Assembly: GCA_016165875.1 (NCBI GenBank)
Contig: JABBOT010000016.1
Span: 9,444,946-9,508,945 of the forward strand
Direction: 5' to 3'
Length of the DNA stretch: 64,000 nucleotides
From: Acanthopleura granulata
Taxonomy: Eukaryota; Mollusca; Polyplacophora; Chitonida; Chitonidae
In this document: piece after piece, positions 1-11,787 of the stretch
Layout of the letters: each line of letters starts with the position of its first letter
Position numbering within the stretch: the first letter of the stretch is position 1
The notes under the pieces: generated by a model
Seen by the model: the letters and a program-made list of their open reading frames with translations, nothing else
The model's database searches: none
What the model was told of the DNA's origin: nothing
Made by a program: the position numbers and the translations under genes

Positions 1-91
1 ACCTGTTCATCAACATCCTAAGAGACGAAGTCATGCGAGTCATCAAAGAGACACTAATCAAGAGCCGGAACAACATCCAAACTTCACTTTC

Positions 92-181
92 AGTCAAGGG
101 CATACTCAGCCTAGCATCCAGACTTCGATTCCAGTCGAGGGCATACTCAGCCTAGCATCCAGACTTCGATTCCAGTCAAGA
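92..181 (+). repeat. ~41-bp tandem repeat at the left edge
   Basis: Two full units of gcatactcagcctagcatcc then agacttcgattccagtcgagg, plus a partial third before 200. Confidence 0.85.
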
Positions 182-739
182 GTATACTGCGCCTAATAGA
201 CTCCTGCGTCAGTTCAAATTTCTTCACCTTGGGTGATTCAGTATAAGAACAGGTCCACGGATTACCCTCTGGGCTCTGACCTCTCACCCGAAACATCGGC
301 AACCTACTGTTTAAATTCGAAAGAATAGCCCTGACAAGCAATCAAGTACATCCAACCTGTTGGCATCGTAAGCCGGAGGACACATTCGTAGCTTTACCAA
401 ACAACCAAGATCGAAAATAGCTACCAGACCACTTCAACGCCCAGAATAGCAGAGTCCAGAGAACACCATGTCCTCGTCACAAAATGCCATCCTTAAATGC
501 CCTGGTCACCAAGACAGACACTGTTCTAGAAACAGCAGTATACCACAAACCAACACGGCATTGTGGCATGGCATTGTTCAGTACTTCTTTATGGACTGAT
601 CATTATTGATTTGAACAGCCTGAATCCGTGAAACACATCTTATGCCTTGTTTAAGTGGCATTTAGAAGTTGGGATGCAAGTACACTGGAACATGTCTTTC
701 TTATGGATATACAACTTCTTGGTTTATTATCACGACGTT

Positions 740-800
740 TCGATGTAGATACTAACATCGATATCAAGTTATTTAAAAACTATGTTAGTACCTACATCGA
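740..800. repeat. 19-bp hairpin
   Basis: tcgatgtagatactaacat at 740-758 pairs with atgttagtacctacatcga at 782-800 with one mismatch; 23-base loop. Located beyond the last visible exon of P4HA A. Confidence 0.8.
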
Positions 801-1007
801 ATAATTTGTGAGAGAGAAATTGATTCGTTGACTGTTAGCAAAAGGATAATTTTCACATTTGTGATCTCAGTGGATTAACTTGTATGCACAACACGTCTGC
901 TGTGTCCAAATTTCTCTCAAGTTTTATGGGAGGCCGCGCAGGATGCACAAATTGCAGTTCATGTGTGAGACTAACACAACAAAGTTTATTGGTAATATCA
1001 GACTTAC

Positions 1008-3872
1008 ATTAAACCATGACGAAGCCAGTTTTTTCATCGTTCGCACTATACTCCTCTTATCGACTGTCGACTCCGTTTGTAAGAGCGCCACTGATTGGTT
1101 GTACCAAAGGACGGATTCGTACGTGAGATCTCTTTCTCTGGCGGTGTCCCCAATCAGGGAGAATTCGTGTGCCGTAAGTGGGACCGTCTCGGTGCCGTAA
1201 ATAATCCCTTTTGCCAGAAGCTCCATGGGGAGTTTGTACGTGTTGGTCAGACGAATTAGTGCCATGGTGGCGCCCAGAAAGTCGTCTTGTCCTGGCCACA
1301 CACCCATCCTTAATTTCAGGTCTGCTACACTTTGGTTAAATTCTGCACAAGATATACATAAAGAGACGAAATAAATCGAAGTCAGTGCAGTATATGTTCA
1401 CTGGACATTTTTGTCTGTATTTGGCTGACTGCTCCTAGCAAAGCTCGAGCTTAAGAATCAGGCACCTTCCTTAGCACCTAAGCTTGGAAAGAAAATGCAA
1501 GAAAACGCATATTTAAGCACATTGAAGTAATTTAAAGCTGACGACTTCATTTGGAAACTATTATTCGAAATGGAGCAACTTCTGATTAGAAGGATTTCAT
1601 CTGGGTTCTTCGGATTTCCTCCCACCATAATGCCGACCGCTTCCGAATAACTGCAATATTCTCGACTACGTCGTAAATCACCGAATAAATAAAAATCACA
1701 TTATCTGCCGTCAGTTGTAGTCAGTAAATTCGGACTATAATATTCAGTGACCAAATGAACCTAGTAAGAGAAGGACACGAATGTATGTTCTTGTATTACC
1801 AGGCAGACTTTGGCTTGCAGTTGACTCCTCGGTCAAAGACAACCAACACCCCGTACCCTCACCTCCATTGTTTCCTTCCCAAATGTCCTCTTTATCTGAC
1901 TTCGATGATACTGAGCAGATTACCTACCTGCGTTGAATATTGCGTCATCACATTCCTGGCATGTGAGTTTGTTGATGACGTCAAACCATCCCTCAGCGAA
2001 CCGTCGCAGTAACTTGAAGGAGTTAATGGGATTCTCGACGTATTTCTCCTCAGACACTGCTGCCATATTGGCTTGCTTGGCCCAGGCGAGAAATCTATAA
2101 CGAGAAGATTGATTGATTGACAGACTGACTGGTTGATTATTTGATTGACCATGCATTCCTTGGTTGGTTGCTTCATAAATCTCTCGTGTATTCATATATA
2201 ATAATAGACTGAATAAAAATGTTGATTTGTGATCCGTTGAGTGAGAGTGCTTGGTAGAATCAATGAAGGATTAAAGTAGGTCTTTCAGCCGTTTATACCG
2301 CTATAGTCTTAGATCGTAAAGTGGTAATATACGATAAATGAGTCATTATAAACTGATTCAACTATCAGCAGACTCAATAAGTGACTCGTTCAGGCATGAT
2401 CTTTTCACTCATCCGCCGAAATTCACACTATGACAGTGAAACTTTACGTGTCTAGTTAAATCCGGGATTAAATTATAGCTTAAATTTCTATGATGCAAAT
2501 GCAATAACAAATGAAAAGACTGTCACCTACAAAAGCGAAAATGAAAGCAGGATCTAAAAATAGCCCACATGGAGCTGAGATTCATGTCACCCCAACCCTC
2601 AAATGTATATTAAGTGTCATACATGATAAATATGACCTGAACTTGCACGTGTGGACAGAAACACCGATCCAGTGTGAACCTTTAACTACATTTAACTAAG
2701 TTACATAAAACAATCTAAAATATATATAGGCGGTTATAAGATTACCTTACCATGTCGAATTACACCCAATGCGCACTTTTTGCCATTTTGCAAAGCAATT
2801 TGTAATAGAAGCTGTTGATCAATTTTACAAACGCCCAGTTCATCGATTGCTCTTCAGGAAAGTGCAAGTGGCTTGCATTAGGCTTCATTTGATACATTTA
2901 TTGATTTATGTGATTGGGGTTTTACCAACCCCACGCCCCCCACCCCTCCCCCACCACCACCCCACTCCACAAGAACAGCTCACATTTACTATGTAAATAG
3001 CACGGTGGAAGGCAGCCGTGAACAGCCCAGGGGAAATCCACAACCATCGCAGGGTCCTAGCAAACTTTCTCACGCGCATGTTTCATTTCTTTGACCTGTT
3101 CTGTTGGTTTCTTCGTAATATCTCAGTAAGGTGTATGTATACAAAATACATGTAATGAATGTAAAGTATAAGAGACTATAGTACAGAGAGTAAAATCAGG
3201 GCAGAGACTATAGACTAAGAATCACACGCTATTGGTGAAATCCAGTCTCCGGTCACTTCACCTCAGGGTTTTATCCCAACTGTTCATGTAAGCGATGAAA
3301 ATATAACAACTTACGCGTCCCCAAGCACTATCGCTTAAGTAGAATTAGGAATAAATAATTGCAGTGATGTTAAATGAAATATACTACACGTCACTGATCT
3401 AGAAATGCTCACAATGAAAAGACTAACCCACGGAAAGTTAAGCCATTGAAGTCACAGCGGTGTGACTACTGGCAAATGGCCACACGTGTCCGTTGAAATA
3501 TGGCCTTTTGTCAGTTTTACTTGAGTGACGGATTTATTTATTGCTCTTGTGAATGATTAAATAAATTAGAATTCAATTAACTTACACACTTCCCAGCGCC
3601 ATGGAGCGCATCATAAAAGTAAAATAATATAATGACTAATGATAATGGTTTTTCAACACCTCAAAGAATGAAATATCTACTCACTCATTCAGCTGATCCG
3701 ATTTCTCCGCCTGCTCTAAGTACACTTCCAAGAAGCCTATTAGCTCTTTTTCAATTTTGGGTAACTTTTTCATTTTCATCACGGAAGTGAACAAGTTACC
3801 ATAACAAAAATTCTGTGAGACAATCGTGAAGATTCCGATCGTCAGGAAAAGATTTACCAACAAGGAATCCAT
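1008..3872 (-). CDS. P4HA: Prolyl 4-hydroxylase alpha subunit, 5' exons only (P4HA paralog A)
   Basis: Collagen-type prolyl 4-hydroxylase alpha subunit: an ER 2-oxoglutarate/Fe(II) enzyme that hydroxylates proline in collagen-like chains, normally in a complex with protein disulfide isomerase. Three coding exons are seen. Exon 1 is 3872-3685 (188 bp): Met, hydrophobic signal peptide, then the start of the P4Ha_N domain (FTSVMKMKKLPKIEKELIGF). Exon 2 is 2094-1928 (167 bp) and contains ENPINSFKLLRRFAEGW, matching the family pattern of NAFKLMKRL. Exon 3 is 1342-1008 (335 bp) and carries the peptide-substrate-binding region (VWPGQDDFLGATMALIRL). Donors are gtgagt, gtaggt and gtaagt; phases 2, 1 and 0 join without stops. 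The catalytic exons are not in the remaining 1 kb, so the gene either continues left of the window or is truncated. Family call is strong; intactness is unknown. Confidence 0.88.
1595..1692 (+). repeat. tRNA-derived SINE, 3' fragment
   Basis: cggatttcctcccaccataa and the cgtaaatcaccgaataaata tail correspond to the 3' half of the common SINE. In P4HA A intron 2. Confidence 0.7.
3000..3076 (-). repeat. SINE fragment, inverted
   Basis: ccaggggaaatccacaacca then tcgcagg matches the central SINE body in inverted orientation. Confidence 0.5.
3171..3310 (+). repeat. Dispersed repeat R3, copy
   Basis: Carries gactatagtacagagagtaaaatcag and, further on, ttcacctcagggttttat and ctgttcatgtaagcg, the R3 landmarks. 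It lies in intron 1 of P4HA A. Confidence 0.75.
3430..3535 (+). repeat. Dispersed repeat R3, partial copy
   Basis: Carries tgtgactactggcaaatggc, cacacgtgtccgttgaaat and ggccttttgtcagttttact, corresponding to the central part of R3. Confidence 0.65.
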
Positions 3873-4732
3873 CTTCGGTGTGAACCGAAATCAACACGAC
3901 GTTCCCCGAGAAGTGAAGGGACGGAGGCTCAGTGCGGTTATTGCCGTGTGGTTCAGTTTTTATCGGTAATAATCATACTAAGTTTTTAGTCAGTCGCGTG
4001 GCGCTCTTGTCTTAGCGCAAGTCAGAAGCTCGGTCTAATGCAAACTAAAACTCACCTGGTGACGTGACACAGGTAACATGTGTTACTGTTAAATTACGCC
4101 CGTCCTACTGGGTTAGCCTGTGAAGCTATTGATTGCACCTGTAAATCATTCCCAGGTAATTTCCTAACAGCTCTTAGGACGTTCACATTTAATTATTTCC
4201 CGTCGCACCAAAGACTCCACCCCACTACCCCACAGCTATCCTGTTGTCTGCACAGTTTTTCTAACCTTAGAAGGTGTTACCTACCTTGGCTTTACATGTC
4301 TGCATGCTGTGTGAGATGACAACTATAAATGGCGTTTGGCATACCACTTCACAGATGTAAATAGTTTACCTTCGCTCAAAAACGTAGCATAAAAATTAAA
4401 ATGAACACGAGGTAGGGATAATCAGAAGTTTATACTTTCTGGATACAGTTGTAGTGCTGAAACTGGCTGAAAACGCTGCGGATTAAAACCAGTCACCTAT
4501 ATCCAGAGAGTGTCATCTCTAATGATGACACTGCTAATTAAATTCACTTTTTATCAGTGATCATAAAATATGTGACTTTTATTATTTAAAGACATACACG
4601 TCAGGATTATCTTTCAAAAGTTCTCTGTATCTCAAACTGACGTAGTCTCTGCACAATATTATCAGATCTTTGGGATTTTGCGTGTATATATAGTGATGGT
4701 CATTAGTTTTATTTACTGAGCCAGTAGTGTTT

Positions 4733-4830
4733 GTGTTCTTTGTGGTTTTCGAAAACTGGTCTTGCGATTAGTGACCCGGAACACCCATTGTGCTTGACGG
4801 CTGTTATATGAATGTCGATTTCGATGCTTA
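4733..4830 (-). repeat. Dispersed repeat R2, inverted copy
   Basis: The complement reads cgaaatcgacattcatataa, cagccgtcaagcaca, ttccgggtcactaatcgcaa, gaccagttttcgaaaacc, matching 16889-16990 and 42683-42800. Confidence 0.8.
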
Positions 4831-5396
4831 GCATGTCATTCAGAATTAACCACTACCTTTCTAAAGTCATAACCCCTGTACTTCGTTCTCGTGAGAAGGC
4901 AAATAATTAGTGCTAATTATCAGTTTACTTAGCATTATTGAGTATATCAACCGAACCAAGGTTTAAATTTTACGTTCTGGTTAATATTTTGCCGTTCTTA
5001 AGCTTCAACTCCTAAACAAGACTGCCGCAGAAAAGGGTCAAAAGTTAAATTACCGATAAGGGCTTGATTAATGTTTAATTAGCATGGTTGAATACTTGAA
5101 TCAAACTACTGCTATAATACACGCCAAATTATGGTAATTAAGTGGAAGAATTTCCTAAATGTTAATTTCTGTTCACTTGGACAGCCTATGGACTGAATGG
5201 ATATTGCAGTTTCTTAAATTCAAATCCGGCGACAAAACAGTTTAAGAAGGGGAACAAAAATCAGTATCTGTAAATCTTTATGACAGATGTCGATATAATG
5301 CTTAGTGTATATGCAATAAAACAAACGGAAAGTCACAGAGGAAATAGGGGGTGGTAAGTATAGATCTCTGAAATACAAGAAATGATTATATATTAA

Positions 5397-5485
5397 TGTC
5401 CACAGTGACCGTCTACAGTGACCGTCCACAGTGACTGTCCACAGGGATCATCCACAGCGATCGTTCACAGCGATCGTTCACAGAT
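5397..5485 (+). repeat. 12-bp tandem repeat
   Basis: About seven imperfect units of the form ccacagtgaccgt, drifting to cacagcgatcgtt at the right end. Confidence 0.85.
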
Positions 5486-5608
5486 AACCTGCATGTCGTC
5501 ACGGCGGATTGAGATTTCGCTACTTATTTCATGATTACTGACATTCTGGCTTTCTCATTGTGTAAGTTGGCTTGGTGCTTTATCCTTTGCCGTATTTGCA
5601 ATGTTACA

Positions 5609-5677
5609 AGTAAGGAACACAGAAATACAAATACAGGAACACAGAAATACAAATACAGGAACACAGAAATACAAATG
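5609..5677 (+). repeat. 22-bp x3 tandem repeat
   Basis: Three near-identical units of ggaacacagaaatacaaata. Confidence 0.9.
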
Positions 5678-7239
5678 GTATATGTTGATATAATTGATAA
5701 ACTCCCTAAAAAGAAAAGAAAACAATAACGTGGAGTATATGTGTCCGAAAAAAAACCTTTAAACTATGAAAATAGTACGGTATATTTTGTAGAACTTTTT
5801 CAACCAAGTAAAAGGCATTGTCTTTTGAGATCATACTGTGACAGGTGGCTATACCCCAAGTGTTTGTCACATCACATACTGGTAGGTGGCCTTCTGCTCT
5901 CAGAATGCATTAACACATGGGGCTATGTACCTTGACATGAGCTATTTGAGCCGAAACCACAACTGTGACGTCACTAATACCCGCTGGACGACAACAGAAC
6001 CAAGGTAAAATAGGACGGATTAAAAGCATCATACTCAGTAAAAATAATTAATCAACTTTTTTTCATGGGTAGATTTGAATGTTCTTTTGTCGGATTTTAA
6101 AAAGACTAATGCATGTTGTATGGTGATCATCTAGAAATCAATTCATCTCTAAAAAGTGTAGCTTCTTTCTGAGAGCATCTCGAAAGCTGAAAACAAACTA
6201 ATATGGCGAGCTAGGGTCACGGATGAACAGTTTTAATTAATTCACTCTTTCTTTAAAAGTGGATGTTTTACGACAAAAGAGTTTATCTATAATCTTTTCA
6301 TTTTCCCTCCCCTTTGAACTGATGACTTAACAGAGCGGTAAACAGGTATAAGAATGTGTTAAATGTATAAAAACTAAACATAAAATGGGAAAAGGTAAAA
6401 TGGCATTTTAATATTTAGCAAAAACAAAAAAATGAAAAAAAAAAAACAACAGATAAATACGTTGAACTTGTAACACAAAGGATTAAATTCTGTCGTTATT
6501 CTGTTATCCTATGAACCTGGACTACTTAAAGCCATTGTCAAATATAAGATGACAAATCTACCACAGAGCTTGAAGATAATTTGCACCAAAATAAAACGGA
6601 AAAATGCGTCTGTAAGCAACTTCTTTTTATTCTGGATGGGAATAACCTAGCTTTTAGTTCACTATTTAAACGCGGCATTGCAAGTCATAAAAGTTTCAGC
6701 ACATTTAATTCGTTGTAAACACTCGCTTTGACGTCACACGATTGTTTGAACTGCCGATTGGTTTTTAAGAATTAAATCCAAACTGTGTAATTTTAATCCA
6801 TACGAAAGAAAAGAACTGGGTAATGTAGTTAAAGTACGATTTACGCAACCACGAAATCATTTGCATGCAACATATAAGGAACATTAGAAACTTTGTTTTG
6901 CGTTTTGATCATTCAGAAAGTTTTTCACCTCTCTGTATAAGGCGGCACAATACTATTGTCATGACAACAAGAGACAAACAGGCTATAGCACATTCTTGAC
7001 ACACTCTTGGAGAACCATCGCACCAAGAGCTGCATTTGGACCTTTTTTAGCGAAATCATTTATGATCTGGCATTGCCGAGCGACATACTGCACACATTCT
7101 ATATATGTTACAAATATTACATCTGTCCGTTGATTGACGAATAGTCCACCTAACATAATTATTTACACATAGTACAGCCTGTATGGATTTTAACATTGAT
7201 ATCACGATCATAACAGAAGAATTGTTGCATTACTTTTCT

Positions 7240-7727
7240 GGTCAACCTTATAATTACCTGCTGAAGTCGACTGGCAAGCGGTGATTAAAAATGCTAAATT
7301 TATGGTTATTTCTCCGAGAAAATCTCAGGAAATAAGCTTAGGGTTCAACGACATTTTTTTGCAAATTATAATGTGTAGATTGCGATGAGTCAAGCAGAAA
7401 AAAAAACATATCACAAGAAGTTGAAAATAGACAAAACAGCTCTAAAGGAGAACTTCTCTGTCGCTTGTCTTAAATCTCTTTCCAGTTTTTTTTATGTTAC
7501 AATGCAACTGTCCCCGATCACGTGACTGTTTTGACGAAATGCATATTAAAAGCCTGTCTTTCTTATCTTTCTTACGAAAATAAGCTCAGTCTCTTAAAAT
7601 TGAACACGTTTTATCTGTTAAAATCTTTAGTTAAACCAATTAGTTCAAAAAAAGAAAAATCTTCCAGCGACAGTGAAAGGAGCCAATTACTGCACACACG
7701 AACAACTGTTTGACATCAAAGGCCACG
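7240..7727 (+). repeat. Additional partial copy of the inverted-repeat arm
   Basis: Same orientation as 8120-8640: shared blocks include the segment around tggcaagc with ctccgagaaaatct (7265-7325), tgcatattaaaagcctgtc, gttaaaatctttagttaaacc, and the end block cgacagtgaaaggagcc with ttgacatcaaaggccac. So the unit occurs twice directly and once inverted within 5.6 kb. Confidence 0.75.
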
Positions 7728-7730
7728 AGA

Positions 7731-8055
7731 CCGCCTCGGTGGCCTAGTGCCTAGAGCGTCCACCTCGAGATCGGGAGATCCAGGTTCAGGTGAAAGACTT
7801 TTAAAATGGTGCTTGTTGCTGCCTCGCTTGGCGCTCATTATTGCGAGTTTAGAGCAAGGAAACAGGACTGATCGGCCTGGTGTCAGTATAATGGGGTGTC
7901 ATGTCTGGTGTCTTCGGCATGGTATTCCAGTGCTCCCCGTCACAGTAAGACACACCATGTACACACACTAGAAGGAATCCTCGTCGTCATGTGACTGAAA
8001 CATTGTTAAGTACGACGCCAGACCCCAGGCACTCGCTCACTCACATACTCAAAGG
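7731..8055 (+). repeat. tRNA-derived SINE of a second family, full length
   Basis: Begins with gcctcggtggcctagtgcct and a ggttcagg B-box-like element, i.e. a tRNA-like RNA polymerase III promoter. It ends with gttaagtacgacgccagacc then ccaggcactcgctcactcac, the 3' end style widespread in lophotrochozoan SINEs. Confidence 0.85.
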
Positions 8056-8089
8056 CCACGAGTAAAGGATTCGGAGTCATCATCAGACT

Positions 8090-9345
8090 AGCATTGGTAC
8101 ATCGCTTTTCGGGCAACCGAATTCAAGTGGCAAGCACTAATTAAAGGTCCATAAATGATGTCTATTTCTTGGAGAAAATCTAGTGTAACAACTTTCGGTT
8201 TGAAGGACCAGAAAAAAACAGATCACAAACAAAAATAATTTTGTAGAAAATGTATAAAATGACTTAATTTTAAACAAGAATTTCTATCTGTCACTTGTGT
8301 TCAATATCTTTTTATTTTATTTTATGTCATGTCATGTTATGTTATGTTATGTTATGTTATGTTATGTTATGTTATGTTATGTTATGTTATGTTATGTTAT
8401 GTTATGTTATGTTATGTTATGTTACGTTGCAGCTTCTGACTGGTTTTGCATATGCATATTAAAAGCCTGTTTTCTTAACTGAACACCAATACAATACGAA
8501 TAGACGATACCAAAACAGGTTTGGTGTGTTAAAATCTTTAAATAAACCAAATAATCTAAAAGAAGAAAGGCATTCCAACGACAGTGAAAGGATCCAATTA
8601 TTGCACACACAAACAATTATCAAACATCAAAGGCCACAACTCGGATTCATCAGATTTATGTCTTTTTCTGATAATATAATGATCTTGTCGGGTTTATGAA
8701 CATCAAGGGTGTGGTCGTGTCTGTGTCGATGCCCATAAAACACGGGGACGTCATGGTGACCTCACTCTTAGGACCTACGAAAGGTATTCACAAAGGTAAC
8801 CTGTCTCAAATCAGCTTTCCCGTCACCAGGCTCGTCTTATCTACAGGTAAATATCATGGAACAGAAATTCTTCTCTTGTGACAAAAATCTGGAACACTAA
8901 TAAGTAATCTATTGGCACGCTCCGCAAGTGTTATTCGAAAATGTTGAAGTTTGATGCCTAGTATAAAGCAATGTGTTCAAATGACATTGGCATTTTCGCT
9001 GAAGCCATTGGCAAATACAGTCGTGTTTTCACTTGCCCTTGCAAAAAATGATGCATCTTGCAAAAATCCGAGATTCTGAATTAAGTAAGACTCATTTTTT
9101 ACTTTATTTTTCAGACTGCAGAATGAAAATCACTGGGCTGGGGGTGCTGATTCTCAAGACTGTTATTGTCGTCAGCATTGCCGTTGAGCAGGTTGAGGAG
9201 CCCGTGCGTGTCCTTCCACGACGCGTCAGTAAGCGATATAACCACCAGGGAAGCCAGATGGCGTGAACCGTTATCGCGTGGGGAGCCTGTGTCCGCTCCT
9301 GACGCTGTAGAAAGCCATACTACCGCCAGGGAAACCGGGTGGTCC
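8090..9345 (+). repeat. Left arm of a large imperfect inverted repeat
   Basis: Blocks here pair in inverted orientation with 11788-12840. Examples: the segment near 8455 with tgcatattaaaagcctg; 8560-8640; 8700-8940 (cttatctacaggtaaatat, aacactaataagtaatct); 9090-9160 (ttactttatttttcagactg); 9210-9345 (cgacgcgtcagtaa, ccagggaagccagatggcg). Spacer is about 2.4 kb. No transposase was seen. The left arm also contains an ATGTT microsatellite. Probably a non-autonomous long-TIR or foldback element. Confidence 0.75.
8323..8425 (+). repeat. (ATGTT)n pentanucleotide microsatellite
   Basis: About 20 near-perfect atgtt units. It lies inside the left arm of the large inverted repeat; the other copies lack the expansion. 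Confidence 0.97.
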
Positions 9346-10232
9346 AAATATACTGACGGGAATGCAGCTGCTCTGGGGGGCGAGGCGGGCCCAAACTCAA
9401 TACCCGTGAAGTATCACGAGAATATAACACAAGGTGAGGACAACAACTCAGGTGGAGGCGGTAAATTTTTCATATATTGTGTTTCATTTTCCATTTGTAC
9501 ATACCGTTTCAACACTTTTATCAAGTACTCTCCAATGTTTTTATTAGTAAGTCCCGTCATTTACAAAATTTCCATTTAGTTTCTACGTATTGACGACGTG
9601 ATTTATTTAGCTTCCTGCTCGATGAGTGATTCATTGGTCGGTTTAGCGGCAGCTCAATAGGGAACCAGAAGTCCAAATAACGTCCGATTTGGGTCGCCTA
9701 GGCTCGTTCCGCGGAGAGGTTCAATGCGTGAGGTTCCCTCCGTGGCGAGTTCATTCATGACTGATGGCATGACTGTTAGTCTAGTGTGAATAGATTAAAC
9801 CTTTATATAAAGTCTTGCGTATTTGCTATTATCATTATGAATATGTTTTACGTCCTTTATTTTATTTCATCAGTAACTTCCTCGTGATCGTGGTTCAAGA
9901 AGACTCTGTATGTTTATGGAATGTTCACTGGAATGACCAAACTAAATTCAGAGATAATGTCCGTTTGAGTTTTTCAAATAAATATTACTCACCTCTAACC
10001 TGTCTGCTTCTGTTTAATAAGCAATATTTATATGGTTGCTGAGTTATAAGAATGGTAAGATCTGCTAAGAAGTTTGCATGAGTACTGGTAGCTGGGTTTA
10101 ACCCGCTTTCGGCATTACATGTACTTGGGTTCAACATATCATGCAGGTGTCCATTTAATAGATTTTTAGTTTATTTCATTGGTTGTGTTTTACGGCAGAA
10201 GAATTTTTCACCTATAACATGGTGGCCAGGGG

Positions 10233-10500
10233 TGTATTTATTTATTTATTTATTTGGTTGATGTTTTATGGTGTACTCACGAATATTTCACATATACGAC
10301 GGCCGGCATGATGGTGGTAGGAAACAGGGCAGAGGCAGGGGAAAACCGACTACCATGAGCAGGTTGTTAGTTGGCACTCCTACGAATACACGATCGGTGA
10401 GGGAGGCAGCAAGAACTCACAGCGACCGCATCGGTGGGAGGGTTCTGGGTCATTACGCTGCACTAGCGCTCTAACCTCCTTGACCACAGAGGCTGCCCCC
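10233..10500 (-). repeat. tRNA-derived SINE, full length, inverted
   Basis: tttatttattta tail at the left, then the SINE body (aatatttcacatatacgacg), then the tRNA-like head at the right (tcacagcgaccgcat, cactagcgctctaacc). It sits in the spacer of the large inverted repeat. Confidence 0.85.
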
Positions 10501-10639
10501 AGCGGTGTAGAAAACTTGGTGGCAAGGTAAACCACCAACATGGCGTGTTTCAGCCTATACTGTTATTTTGTTATTGTATCAACTTCTATAAACAGTAAAG
10601 TAATCAAACTAATGCCATCAAACAAGTAACCACACGGCC

Positions 10640-10738
10640 AAGATGGTCCCACAACAGCGCTGGTCGGGGTCGTATAAGGGAAATGCTCCTGAGTGCGGCC
10701 TAAAACACCAATCAAATAAATAGACAAATAAATGTATG
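10640..10738 (+). repeat. SINE 3' fragment
   Basis: gctggtcggggtcgtataag, gcctaaaacaccaatcaaat and aaataga tail. 5' part missing. Confidence 0.7.
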
Positions 10739-11437
10739 ACTCAGATGTTTACAGCGCTGGTTAGTATCGGCTGTGAGACCGTTAAAGAATGAAGTTCGAA
10801 CCCTGCTCTGCTTGATTTGGTTAAGATTAAGAAGTTTGTCAGGCAGTTACAAAGGCTATAGTTGTATGGAATTGTATTTTTCACATGCCTTCAGAGGTCA
10901 GTTTTTCCTCGGCCAGAACTATGTGCGCATGTGAGTGTGTCACGTGCACATCTGACAGGGGCATCCCCGATTTTGCAGTCTTGTCTCATCCAGACAAACA
11001 GCCGGATTGTCAGGTGACTTGTGAGGGTCGGCAGTCTACACCCGGCGCTAGCATGGTTTCCTCAACCCCCAGAACTGTTCGTAATCATACGTGACAATCT
11101 CTTGAGCAACCAATTAATAGGTTAACTTAAGCGGAACACCATGGTTCTTCTTACTAGGTCTTACCCGAGGCTTTTCAAAATCCGCAGTCTTTGCAGTTTA
11201 CTGGCGTGAGCAAGGTCAGCTAAAAGGTGATACCACCGTGATACCGTGCAGAGCGGTCTTTTTACTTTATTTTTTACTTTATTTTTTATACGGGTCCTCT
11301 GTGGCGAAAGTGCTTCGCTTGCTAGCGCATGAGTTACGGTCACAAACCCGGCTTTGGACAAACATTTTTAGATGCCGCAGCTTTCAGTGTACGTTTGGTG
11401 TCGGTAAGCAGACAACGTCTTTGCAGTCTGGCGTTCG

Positions 11438-11660
11438 TTGATTTATTCATTTATCTCATTGGTGTTTTACCCCCTTCTTAGGAACATTTCAGTTACAAGT
11501 TGGCGGCCATCATTATGGTGGAAGAGTTCGGGCAGAGTTCGCGGAAAGCCAGGACCATCCGCAGGACAGAGAGGAAACCATCATGAGCTGCATTGGTCTG
11601 AGGCCTCTACGTCATTACGCTGCTCTAGCGCGCTAACCAACTGAGCCACGGAGGCCCCAG
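11438..11660 (-). repeat. tRNA-derived SINE, inverted
   Basis: Tail tttattcatttatctcattgg at the left; tRNA-like head gctctagcgcgctaaccaac, tgagccacggaggcccc at the right. Internally shortened. Confidence 0.85.
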
Positions 11661-11787
11661 CGTTCGTTGAAGACCAATTATCTTCCGCAAGATGATGGAG
11701 TGCATATCTTGGGATATGGAGTGCATATCTGTGTTTATCCAGCATCAGACAAAATCTTCTGCTTTTTCGATATCGTTCCACTCCATC

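Larger units (their letters stand above)
3873..7239. other. Intergenic, upstream of P4HA A; no gene seen
   Basis: AT-rich. It contains only the inverted R2 copy and two short tandem repeats listed separately. No convincing exon was seen on either strand. Confidence 0.6.
9346..11787. other. Spacer of the large inverted repeat; no gene seen
   Basis: Holds three SINE copies and otherwise unremarkable sequence. No transposase, integrase or reverse transcriptase segment was found in any frame. Confidence 0.55.

Noticed and set aside
7731..7805. tRNA gene
   Set aside because: A tRNA-like A box and B box are present but the sequence does not complete a cloverleaf and continues into a SINE body; the same applies to the other SINE heads.
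8297..8482. Open frame rich in CYVML repeats
   Set aside because: Translation of the ATGTT microsatellite.
9166..9579. 137-residue plus-strand open frame
   Set aside because: It runs through the left arm of the large inverted repeat and its 85-bp units; no homology recognised, so it is a chance frame in repeat DNA.
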